64,000 nt of DNA from Streptomyces sp. NBC_00306 (GTDB taxonomy: Bacteria > Actinomycetota > Actinomycetes > Streptomycetales > Streptomycetaceae). A model generated the notes under the pieces. It made no database searches. It was given only the letters and a program-made list of their open reading frames with translations, and was not told the DNA's origin. Positions within the stretch are counted from its first letter, which is position 1; each line of letters opens with the position of its first letter. The DNA lies in NCBI RefSeq assembly GCF_036169555.1, contig NZ_CP108032.1:3658001-3722000 (forward strand), given 5' to 3'. Below are positions 27,905 to 35,636 of the stretch, one piece after another. Both the position numbers and the translations under genes were made by a program.

Positions 27905-28954
27905 TCACCGCTTCCGCGCCCGCCACACCAGATAGAGCGCGGAGGCGAGCGCCGCGCCCTTCAGCACCCAGGGCCAGGTCCCGGCCAGCGCGTCGCGCAT
28001 GCCGTTCTCCGGGACCGGCTCGCCCCAGCGGCCCTCGAACCGGCCCCAGAGCCAGACCAGTCCGCCGGTCACGGCGGCTCCCGGCAGGCCGAAGACCGCC
28101 GTCTTCACCTCCGCGGGCGTCAGCCGGCGCGAGCCGTACGCGAGGAGCCAGCCGAGGCCCAGCGCGAGCCAGTTGCCGAGGAGTGCGCCCGCGACCAGCA
28201 GCGCGGCCGCGAGCAGCAGGAACGGGTTACCGAAACCCGCCCGGGGCACGGCCTCCTCCGCGCGGCGTCGCAGCCGGGGCCGCCAGCGGCGGCGCGCGAC
28301 GACCGTCTCCGTCGCCTCGCCGGCCGCCTCCTCGCTCTCGTACCCCGCCGCCTCGGCCTCCTCCTCGGCGGCCCTGGCGGCCCTCGCCGCCAACTCCTCC
28401 TCGGTGGGCGGGGGTTTGAGTATCTCGGGGATCTCCACCCCGCCGGTGAAGCCGGCCACGCTCTCGCCCGCACCGAACGGCTTGGGCTCGACCCGCCACC
28501 AGTCCACCCCGTCGGACGGCCCGAGCTCGTCCATACCGGCGAGATGGGGCGGCGACGCGCCCACCGGCGGCTGCGGATTCCCGGGCCGTTCGCGGGCCGT
28601 TCCGGTGCGCGGCCCAGGTACCCGGCGGCGTACGCGCTGGGCCGGCAGATCGGCGGTGGGCAGAGGTTCCGGCGGGGCCGCACGCGAGGGTGTGTGCCGG
28701 GGGGCCGGGGCCTGTGCCGGGCCGTCACCGTCCGAGGCGGAGGCGACCACTTCGTCCGGTGTGCCGAGCCGTCCGAGGATGCGGCGCACGGCCGCCGGGC
28801 TGTCGGACACGGCTTTCGCGCGCTGCCGGTCGATCTCGCCGCGCAGTGCCGACACCAGCTTCATCCGGGTGCCGGACGGCAGCTGTTGCTGCTGCGCCAG
28901 GTCGCCGACCCGGCTCAGATAGTCGTAGACGAGCTGGTCGCTCTCGATCCCCAC
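27905..28954 (-). CDS. Putative membrane protein with disordered middle
   Basis: A 349-residue protein in three parts. The N-terminal helical section (about 1-70, DYLSRVGDLAQQQQLPSGTR) resembles the short cytosolic domain found in HAAS/DUF1700-type proteins. A Pro/Arg/Glu-rich linker (about 70-225) follows. Three or four C-terminal transmembrane helices start at PFLLLAAALLVAGALLGNWL and end near the C-terminus. The function is unknown. It converges on the siderophore ATPase gene with a 22-bp gap. Confidence 0.7.
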   Translation of the reverse strand: MGIESDQLVYDYLSRVGDLAQQQQLPSGTRMKLVSALRGEIDRQRAKAVSDSPAAVRRILGRLGTPDEVVASASDGDGPAQAPAPRHTPSRAAPPEPLPTADLPAQRVRRRVPGPRTGTARERPGNPQPPVGASPPHLAGMDELGPSDGVDWWRVEPKPFGAGESVAGFTGGVEIPEILKPPPTEEELAARAARAAEEEAEAAGYESEEAAGEATETVVARRRWRPRLRRRAEEAVPRAGFGNPFLLLAAALLVAGALLGNWLALGLGWLLAYGSRRLTPAEVKTAVFGLPGAAVTGGLVWLWGRFEGRWGEPVPENGMRDALAGTWPWVLKGAALASALYLVWRARKR

Positions 28955-29058
28955 GGCCGTTTCCCCTGACGTTCCCCTGCCGGGCCGCCCTGTCTTCCCG
29001 GGCCCGCCCTGTCCCCGACCGTAGCGCTCCAGGGTCTACCGTGGGGCGGATGGGGACC

Positions 29059-31605
29059 ATGCCCGAAGGAAGCAGCAGTCCGCGCACGCTGGCCGAGGCC
29101 CTGCGTACCCGCGACGACGAGGAGCTGGCGGCGCTGCTGCGCGCCCGCCCCGATCTGCTGAACCCCGTACCCAACGATGTGACGCAGCTGGCCACCCGTG
29201 CCGGCACCCGCGCCTCGGTCGTGCGGGCACTGGAGCGTCTGGACCGGTTCGCGTTGCAGACCGCCGAGGCGCTGGCGGTGGCCCCCGACCCGGCCCCGTA
29301 CAAGACCCTGCTGGCCCTGCTGTCCGGTGACGAGGGCGACCCGGACGTCGAGGCGGCCCTGCCGCGTGCGCTGGGTGTGCTGCGCGGGCAGGCGCTGGTG
29401 TGGGGCGGTGACGACCGGCTGCGGCTGGTGCGCACCGCGCGTGAGCTGCTGGCCCCCTCCCCCACCCGGCCGTCGCCGACCGGGCTCGGCCCGACCGTCG
29501 CCGAGTCCACGTCGGGGATGTCGCCGGGCCGGCTCCAGGACATCCTGGCGGCCGCCGGGCTGTCGACGACGCACGATCCGGTGTCCGCGGTCGCCTCGCT
29601 GACCTCGCTGTTCACCGACCGCAGACGGATGGGCGCACTGCTGGACACCGCGCCGACGGAGGCGCTGACGGTCCTGGACCGGCTGGTGTGGGGTCCTCCG
29701 TACGGCGAGGTGACGGCGAATCCGGCGCCGCCCGTCCAGTGGCTGCGCGACCACGGGATGCTGCTGCCCGCCTCGCCGCGCACCGTGGTGCTGCCGCGTG
29801 AAGTGGCCCTGCATCTGCGGGGCGGCCGGGCGCACCGGGTGCCGGAGCCGGTGCCGCCCGCGGTGGGGCCCGCGGCGAGCGCGTCCCTCACGCAGGGCCG
29901 TCCACAGGTTGTGGACAGCACCGCGGCCGGCCAGGCCTTCACCGCGCTGTCGACGGTCGAGGACCTGCTCCAGGACTGGCACGAGGGCGGACCTGCCGTC
30001 ATGCGGTCCGGCGGTCTGTCCGTACGCGATCTCAAGCGGGCCGCTGCCGCGCTGGACACCGGCGAGCAGATGGCCGCCTTCTGGATCGAACTCGCCTACG
30101 CGGCCGGCTTGTTGGCGGCGGACGGCGAGGCCGACGAGCGGTACGCCCCGACGCCCGCGTACGACGAGTGGCTCACCCTGCCCCCGGCCGAGCGCTGGGC
30201 GCTGCTGGCATCCGCCTGGCTCACCGCGACCCGTACGTCCGGCCTGATCGGCGGCCAGGACGCCAAGGGCCGCTCGCTCTCGGCGCTCGGTCCCGATCTG
30301 GACCGTTCGGCGGCCGCGGAGGTGCGCCGCCGGGTCCTCGATCTGCTGGCCGTGCTGCCTGCGGGCACGGCGCCCGACCCGGAGACGGTGCTCGCCAGGC
30401 TGCGCTGGGAGCGCCCGCTGCGGGGCGGGACCGGCGCGGACGCCAACGCCGCCCGCAGCGCCGCGGACGGTTCCGTGGATCTGCGCTCGCGGGTCGCGGC
30501 ATGGACGCTGACGGAGGCGGAGACCCTGGGCGTGACGGGCCGTGGCGCCCTGTCGGCGCACGGCCGCGCGCTGCTCGGCCCTTCGGGGCCTTCGGGCACG
30601 GGCCCTGACGCTGCCCGCACCCCCGGCCCCGACGCCTCACGCACCACCGGCGCCGGCCCCGATCCGGTCGCTCTCGCCGCCGCCGCGCTCGCGCCGCTGC
30701 TGCCCGAGCCGCTGGACCATGTGCTCCTCCAGGCCGACCTCACCGCCGTCGCCCCGGGACCGCTGGAGCGGCCGCTCGCGGAGACGCTGGCCGTCCTCGC
30801 CGATGTGGAGTCCAAGGGCGGTGCGACGGTCTACCGCTTCACGCCCGGCTCGGTGCGCCGTGCGCTCGACGCCGGACGGTCCGCGTCCGACCTGCACACG
30901 TTTCTCGCGACCCACTCGCGCACGCCGGTTCCGCAGCCGCTGTCGTACCTGATCGACGACGTGGCCCGCCGCCACGGCCATCTGCGGATCGGCGCCGCCT
31001 CGGCGTACGTCCGCTGCGACGACGACGCCATGCTGGACGAGATCCTCGCCGACAAGCGCTCCCAGGGCCTGCGGCTGCGGCGCCTCGCGCCGACCGTGCT
31101 CGCGGCCCAGGCCGACCCGGGGGCCCTGCTCGACGGTCTGCGGTCCATGGGGTACGCCCCCGCCGCCGAGTCGGCCGAGGGCGATGTCCTGATCACCCGG
31201 GCACACGCCCGCCGTACACCGCCGCGCACACCTCCCGCGCCGGTCCCGGACGGACCGCCGGTGCCCGACCCCACGCTGCTCGGCGCCGCCGTGAAGGCGA
31301 TCCGGGCCGGGGACCTCGCGGCCACCGTCGAACGCAAGCCCGCTCCCGAGCCCTCACCCAACGGCAGCCTGCCGCGGTCCTCCTCGGCCGAGACCCTCGC
31401 CACGGTGCAGGCCGCGGCGATGACGGGCTCGGCGATCTGGATCGGCTATGTCAACGCGGAGGGTTCGGCGAGCCAGCGCGTGATCGCGCCGGTGCGCGTC
31501 GAGGGCGGCTTCGTGACGGCGTACGACCACACCGCCGACGAGGTCCGCACCTATCCGCTGCACCGCATCACGGGCGTTGCGGAGCTCGCCGACGACTCCG
31601 CCTGA
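29059..31605 (+). CDS. Helicase C-terminal-domain/WYL protein (XPB partner candidate)
   Basis: An 848-residue protein without Walker A or other helicase motor motifs. The N-terminal region is winged-helix-like. The part around residues 550-720 (LDHVLLQADLTAVAPGPLERPLAE, VYRFTPGSVRRALDAG) matches the Helicase_C_3 domain of XPB-associated proteins. The last approximately 60 residues (GSAIWIGYVNAEGSASQRVI, VTAYDHTADEVRTYPLHRI) are WYL-like. The start is uncertain between ATG 29059 and 29050. It lies 750 bp before an XPB-type helicase gene on the same strand, with a convergent VanZ gene between. A partnership with XPB is inferred from domain content and position. Confidence 0.78.
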   Translation: MPEGSSSPRTLAEALRTRDDEELAALLRARPDLLNPVPNDVTQLATRAGTRASVVRALERLDRFALQTAEALAVAPDPAPYKTLLALLSGDEGDPDVEAALPRALGVLRGQALVWGGDDRLRLVRTARELLAPSPTRPSPTGLGPTVAESTSGMSPGRLQDILAAAGLSTTHDPVSAVASLTSLFTDRRRMGALLDTAPTEALTVLDRLVWGPPYGEVTANPAPPVQWLRDHGMLLPASPRTVVLPREVALHLRGGRAHRVPEPVPPAVGPAASASLTQGRPQVVDSTAAGQAFTALSTVEDLLQDWHEGGPAVMRSGGLSVRDLKRAAAALDTGEQMAAFWIELAYAAGLLAADGEADERYAPTPAYDEWLTLPPAERWALLASAWLTATRTSGLIGGQDAKGRSLSALGPDLDRSAAAEVRRRVLDLLAVLPAGTAPDPETVLARLRWERPLRGGTGADANAARSAADGSVDLRSRVAAWTLTEAETLGVTGRGALSAHGRALLGPSGPSGTGPDAARTPGPDASRTTGAGPDPVALAAAALAPLLPEPLDHVLLQADLTAVAPGPLERPLAETLAVLADVESKGGATVYRFTPGSVRRALDAGRSASDLHTFLATHSRTPVPQPLSYLIDDVARRHGHLRIGAASAYVRCDDDAMLDEILADKRSQGLRLRRLAPTVLAAQADPGALLDGLRSMGYAPAAESAEGDVLITRAHARRTPPRTPPAPVPDGPPVPDPTLLGAAVKAIRAGDLAATVERKPAPEPSPNGSLPRSSSAETLATVQAAAMTGSAIWIGYVNAEGSASQRVIAPVRVEGGFVTAYDHTADEVRTYPLHRITGVAELADDSA

Positions 31606-32263
31606 CCCGGTCGGCGACCCGCGTCCGCACGGCCCGCCACTCGGCGCCGGGCCGGGTACGGGCCTTGGCCCGGGCGGCCTTGCGCTTGCGCTCGCGCTCC
31701 CGGTTGCGTTCCAGCCGGCGCTCCTCCGCCTGCTCCGCGCGCTCCTGGTCCCGCTGTCCCGGCCGCGCGAGCGCATGGAAACGGCGTCCGATCTTCCGCC
31801 CCACCAGGAGGTAGGCGATCAGCGCGCCGCTGGTGTTGAGGATGACGTCGTCGACGTCGAAGGCGCGGCCCTCGACGATCGCGCCCTGCGCCATCTCCAC
31901 GAGCACCATCACGAGCGCGGTCAGCACCACGACCCGCACCATCCGCATCTTGCGCGGAACCAGCACGGGCAGGATCAGCCCGAACGGGGCGCCGAGCACC
32001 AGATTGCCGCCGACCTGCTTGCAGGCCGCGAGGAACGTGTAGTCCTCGGCGTACTGCCGCAGTGAGTTCCCGGGCCGCAGATTGGATCCGGCGATCTCCG
32101 ACGAGGCCGGTGACGGGGTGAGCGTCAGTTTGGCCAGCACCGCGGAGAAGCCGACCAGTGCGACGAACCCCAGGACCATGATCAGAACGCGGAGGGCGGT
32201 CCTGCCCCATGAGACTTCTGCCACGACGCTTCCGGCCGTGGCGCCTTCCCGATGTACGGTCAT
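31568..32263 (-). CDS. VanZ-family membrane protein
   Basis: A 231-residue protein with about five membrane helices. YTFLAACKQVGGNLVLGAPFGLILP, VVLTALVMVLVEMAQGAIVEGRAFDVDDVILNTSGA and the spaced acidic/Asn residues match the VanZ fold, known from teicoplanin resistance but of wide and mostly unknown function. A highly basic C-terminal tail follows. Its 3' end overlaps that of the helicase-C/WYL gene by 38 bp on opposite strands. Confidence 0.82.
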   Translation of the reverse strand: MTVHREGATAGSVVAEVSWGRTALRVLIMVLGFVALVGFSAVLAKLTLTPSPASSEIAGSNLRPGNSLRQYAEDYTFLAACKQVGGNLVLGAPFGLILPVLVPRKMRMVRVVVLTALVMVLVEMAQGAIVEGRAFDVDDVILNTSGALIAYLLVGRKIGRRFHALARPGQRDQERAEQAEERRLERNRERERKRKAARAKARTRPGAEWRAVRTRVADRVRRSRRRAPQRP

Positions 32264-32358
32264 GGCTCCCTGATGCCCCCGCCCGCCGGGATCAGGCCCG
32301 CCAGTTCTGTCGTCCGGTACGGCACACTGGAGGTTTGGCTTACCGAAAGGGCGCAGGT

Positions 32359-33996
32359 GTGAACGGACCCCTCATCGTCCAGAGCGACAAGACTCTTCTC
32401 CTCGAAGTGGACCACGAGCAGGCGGACGCCTGCCGTCGCGCCATCGCGCCCTTCGCGGAGCTGGAGCGCGCGCCCGAGCACATCCACACCTACCGGGTCA
32501 CCCCGCTCGGTCTGTGGAACGCGCGGGCCGCGGGCCACGACGCCGAACAGGTCGTCGACGCTCTGGTCGAGTTCTCGCGTTATCCCGTCCCGCACGCGCT
32601 GCTCGTCGACGTCGCCGAGACGATGGCCCGCTACGGCCGGCTCACCCTCTCCAAGCACCCCGTCCACGGCCTGGTGCTCACCAGCAGCGACCGGCCGGTC
32701 CTGGAGGAGATCCTCCGCTCGAAGAAGGTCCAGCCGCTGGTCGGCGAGCGGCTCGACCCGGACACGGTCGCCGTGCACCCCTCCGAGCGCGGTCAGATCA
32801 AGCAGACGCTGCTGAAGCTGGGCTGGCCGGCCGAGGACCACGCCGGCTACGTCGACGGCGAGGCGCACCGCATCGACCTCGACGAGACGGGCTGGGCGCT
32901 GCGCCCGTACCAGAAGCAGGCCGTCGAGGGCTTCTGGCACGGCGGCTCGGGTGTCGTCGTGCTGCCCTGCGGCGCCGGCAAGACCCTCGTCGGCGCAGGC
33001 GCGATGGCGCAGGCCAAGGCGACCACGCTGATCCTCGTGACCAACACGGTCTCCGCCCGCCAGTGGAAGCACGAGCTGGTGAAGCGGACGAGCCTGACCG
33101 AGGAGGAGATCGGCGAGTACAGCGGGACGAGGAAGGAGATCCGCCCCGTCACCATCGCCACCTACCAGGTGCTCACGACCCGGCGGAAGGGGATCTACCC
33201 CCACCTGGAGCTCTTCGACTCCCGCGACTGGGGCCTGATCCTCTACGACGAGGTGCACCTGCTCCCCGCGCCGGTCTTCAAGTTCACCGCCGACCTCCAG
33301 GCCCGCCGCCGGCTCGGTCTGACCGCGACGCTGGTCCGCGAGGACGGCCGCGAGTCGGACGTGTTCTCGCTCATCGGCCCGAAGCGCTTCGACGCCCCGT
33401 GGAAGGAGATCGAGGCGCAGGGTTACATCGCGCCCGCGGACTGTGTCGAGGTCCGGGTCAATCTGACCGACTCGGAGCGGCTCGCGTACGCCACCGCCGA
33501 GACCGAGGAGAAGTACCGCTTCTGCGCCACCACCGCGACCAAGCGGAAGGTGACGGAGGCCCTGGTCGCCAAGCACCGCGGCGAGCAGACGCTGGTGATC
33601 GGCCAGTACATCGACCAGCTCGACGAGCTCGGCGAGCACCTGGACGCGCCCGTGATCAAGGGCGAGACGTCCAACGCCCAGCGGGAGAAGCTCTTCGAGG
33701 CGTTCCGGCAGGGCGAGATCTCCGTCCTGGTCGTCTCGAAGGTCGCGAACTTCTCGATCGACCTGCCGGAGGCCACGGTCGCCATCCAGGTGTCGGGCAC
33801 CTTCGGCTCCCGTCAGGAGGAGGCCCAGCGCCTCGGCCGGGTGCTCCGCCCGAAGGCCGACGGCCATGAGGCACGGTTCTACTCGGTGGTCGCGCGGGAC
33901 ACGATCGACCAGGACTTCGCGGCGCACCGCCAGCGCTTCCTGGCCGAACAGGGTTACGCGTACCGGATCATGGACGCGGACGAGCTGCTGCGCTGA
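32359..33996 (+). CDS. XPB/Rad25-family DNA helicase
   Basis: A 545-residue SF2 helicase. The N-terminal damage-recognition-like domain (1-170) is followed by the motor: Walker A PCGAGKT (about 203-209), DEVH box (297-300), motif III LTATLVREDGRE (about 321-332) including the XPB-specific RED element, and motifs V-VI in VANFSIDLPEA and RQEEAQRLGRVLRP. It unwinds DNA 3' to 5'; in actinobacteria the role is presumed to be repair. The GTG at 32359 has AAAGG 8 nt upstream. The 3' end overlaps the convergent GT87 gene by 43 bp. Confidence 0.93.
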   Translation: MNGPLIVQSDKTLLLEVDHEQADACRRAIAPFAELERAPEHIHTYRVTPLGLWNARAAGHDAEQVVDALVEFSRYPVPHALLVDVAETMARYGRLTLSKHPVHGLVLTSSDRPVLEEILRSKKVQPLVGERLDPDTVAVHPSERGQIKQTLLKLGWPAEDHAGYVDGEAHRIDLDETGWALRPYQKQAVEGFWHGGSGVVVLPCGAGKTLVGAGAMAQAKATTLILVTNTVSARQWKHELVKRTSLTEEEIGEYSGTRKEIRPVTIATYQVLTTRRKGIYPHLELFDSRDWGLILYDEVHLLPAPVFKFTADLQARRRLGLTATLVREDGRESDVFSLIGPKRFDAPWKEIEAQGYIAPADCVEVRVNLTDSERLAYATAETEEKYRFCATTATKRKVTEALVAKHRGEQTLVIGQYIDQLDELGEHLDAPVIKGETSNAQREKLFEAFRQGEISVLVVSKVANFSIDLPEATVAIQVSGTFGSRQEEAQRLGRVLRPKADGHEARFYSVVARDTIDQDFAAHRQRFLAEQGYAYRIMDADELLR

Positions 33997-35108
33997 CGGC
34001 ACCCCCGCGCCAGCGCCAGCACCGCGAACCCCAGCAGCGGGTACGGGGACGCCAGTACCTGCTGCCACCAGGGCAGCCGCAGGTCGAGGTCCCCGTGGTG
34101 CGGCACCAGCCACAAGGTCCGCGCCATGAAGACGGCGGCGACCACCGCGGCCGTGCGCATCCGGTTCTCCGCGATCAGCAGGGCCAGCAGCGGGACGCAC
34201 CACACCCAGTGGTGCGACCAGCTGATCGGGGAGACGAGCAGGGCGGTCGTCGCGGTGGCCAGGACCCCCCACGGTCCGTCCGCGCGGACGGCGATCCACA
34301 GCCCGGCGACGGCGGTGAGGGCAGCGGCGAACAGCCACACGGCCCCTGGTTCGCCGGTGTGCAGCAGCCGGGCGAACAGTCCCTGAAGGGACTGGTTGTC
34401 GATGATCCACGCCTTGCCGACCCGGTCCGTCTCGAAGATGCGCCGGGTCCAGAAGTCCGCGCTGGCCTGCGGCAGGACGAGCGCGCCCAGGGCCACGGTG
34501 CCGGCGAACGAGCCGAGTGCGGTCAGTCCCGCCCGGACCCGGCCCGTGATCAGCAGATGGACGACGAACACCAGCGGCGTGAGCTTGATGCCCGCGGCCA
34601 CCCCGATGGCGAAGCCCTTTCCGATGGCCGCCTCGTCGCGGGACAGGTCCCAGAGCAGCAGGCAGACGAGGGCGAGATTGATCTGTCCGAACAGGACGGT
34701 CTGGAAGACGGGTTCGAGCCACAGGCCGGCGGCCACGGCGGCCAGGACCAGCGGGGTCCGGGCGGGCAGGCCCGCGAAGCGGCAGGAGAGCCGCACCAGC
34801 AGGGCGAGCAGCAGGACGTTGCCGACGGCGAAGACCACCTTGAGCGCGGGGACGGGCAGCCAGGTGGTCGGTACGAAGAGGATCGCGGCGAAGGGCGGAT
34901 ACGTGGCGGGCAGACGCCACCGGGTGACGGTGAACCCGTAGAGATCGGTGCCGTTGGCGACGGCTGCTCCCTCCGCCCGGTACACGAGCGTGTCGGCCAT
35001 CGGGATGCGCTGGGCGATGCAGAGTCCGGCGAGCGCGGCGAGGGAGACGGCGAGAGCGATCGAGGTGACTGCGGTAAGTAAACGAGGGGTCACGTTCCGG
35101 TACTTCAC
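33954..35108 (-). CDS. GT87-family polyprenyl-phosphate mannosyltransferase-like protein
   Basis: A 384-residue protein with about ten membrane helices. The first periplasmic loop carries the acidic motif (ADTLVYRAEGAAVANGTDLYG), followed by WRLPATYPPFAAIL, GQINLALV and SPISWSHHWVW. These are hallmarks of the GT87 (DUF2029) family, which includes actinobacterial alpha-1,2-mannosyltransferases using polyprenyl-phosphate mannose. The acceptor is unknown. The last 14 codons are antisense to the 3' end of the XPB gene. Confidence 0.85.
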   Translation of the reverse strand: MKYRNVTPRLLTAVTSIALAVSLAALAGLCIAQRIPMADTLVYRAEGAAVANGTDLYGFTVTRWRLPATYPPFAAILFVPTTWLPVPALKVVFAVGNVLLLALLVRLSCRFAGLPARTPLVLAAVAAGLWLEPVFQTVLFGQINLALVCLLLWDLSRDEAAIGKGFAIGVAAGIKLTPLVFVVHLLITGRVRAGLTALGSFAGTVALGALVLPQASADFWTRRIFETDRVGKAWIIDNQSLQGLFARLLHTGEPGAVWLFAAALTAVAGLWIAVRADGPWGVLATATTALLVSPISWSHHWVWCVPLLALLIAENRMRTAAVVAAVFMARTLWLVPHHGDLDLRLPWWQQVLASPYPLLGFAVLALARGCRQRSSSSASMIRYA

Positions 35109-35126
35109 GGCCGCGACCCTAGTGGA

Positions 35127-35318
35127 TCAACGGCGGCGGACGCCCGCTTCCTCCGCGTACTCACCGAGGACGGCGACGCTGAAGACGGCCTCGGCGAAGA
35201 CCTTGACGGCACGCAGGGCGTTGCCGACGCGGTGCGGGGAGTGCGGGGCTCCGGTCGCGGTGGCTCCGTGATGGGGTGGAGGGACATGGGCTGCTGGGGT
35301 GAAGGTCGCTGTACTCAT
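35127..35318 (-). CDS. Small conserved hypothetical protein (63 aa)
   Basis: STATFTPAAHVPPPHHG, then a helical end VGNALRAVKVFAEAVFSVAV and a basic terminus VRRR. I recognise it only as a recurrent small Streptomyces protein without function. A strong GGAGG is just 1 nt from the ATG, and no other in-frame start is available nearby, so either spacing is abnormal or translation starts differently. It lies 18 nt upstream of the GT87 gene on the same strand. Confidence 0.55.
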   Translation of the reverse strand: MSTATFTPAAHVPPPHHGATATGAPHSPHRVGNALRAVKVFAEAVFSVAVLGEYAEEAGVRRR

Positions 35319-35518
35319 ACCTCCATGATGGGATTCCCGCGCGCGCAGAACATCGATCCATGGACTGAACCCTGCGGATACGCGCGTACGACTCCAGACA
35401 GAGGCCGTCCCCTACGGGGAGGACGCTCTCGCGTCGTACTCGCACGGCCGGGCGTCGTCCTCGCGCGGCCCCGCACAGCCCCGCGTCGTCCTCACGCGAA
35501 ATTCGGTCGCCCGCGTCC

Positions 35519-35636
35519 GCCGCGCTGATCTAAACTCCTCCGTCTTGCCCGCCTCCCGCTGAGGAGCGCCACCGCCCGGTCGGAAACCGGGTGGTCTGCC
35601 TGCCCAGATCCCTGCCGTAGCCGCCGGAGGCGACCC
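35519..35636 (+). promoter_or_regulatory. Structured leader of the HelD-like helicase gene
   Basis: The 318-bp gap before the helicase contains no gene. Its last approximately 100 bp start with a -10-like TAAACT (35531-35536). A CTCCTC/GAGGAG hairpin follows, then a 10-bp stem at 35571-35595 (ACCGCCCGGT / ACCGGGTGGT with one G-U pair), and finally GGAGG 7 nt before the GTG start. I could not match it to a known riboswitch, and no rifamycin-associated element is visible. Confidence 0.4.

Noticed and set aside
35319..35636. Rifamycin-associated element before the HelD-like gene
   Set aside because: No GGGGCTTGC-type inverted repeat is visible in the upstream region, so rifamycin induction cannot be claimed.
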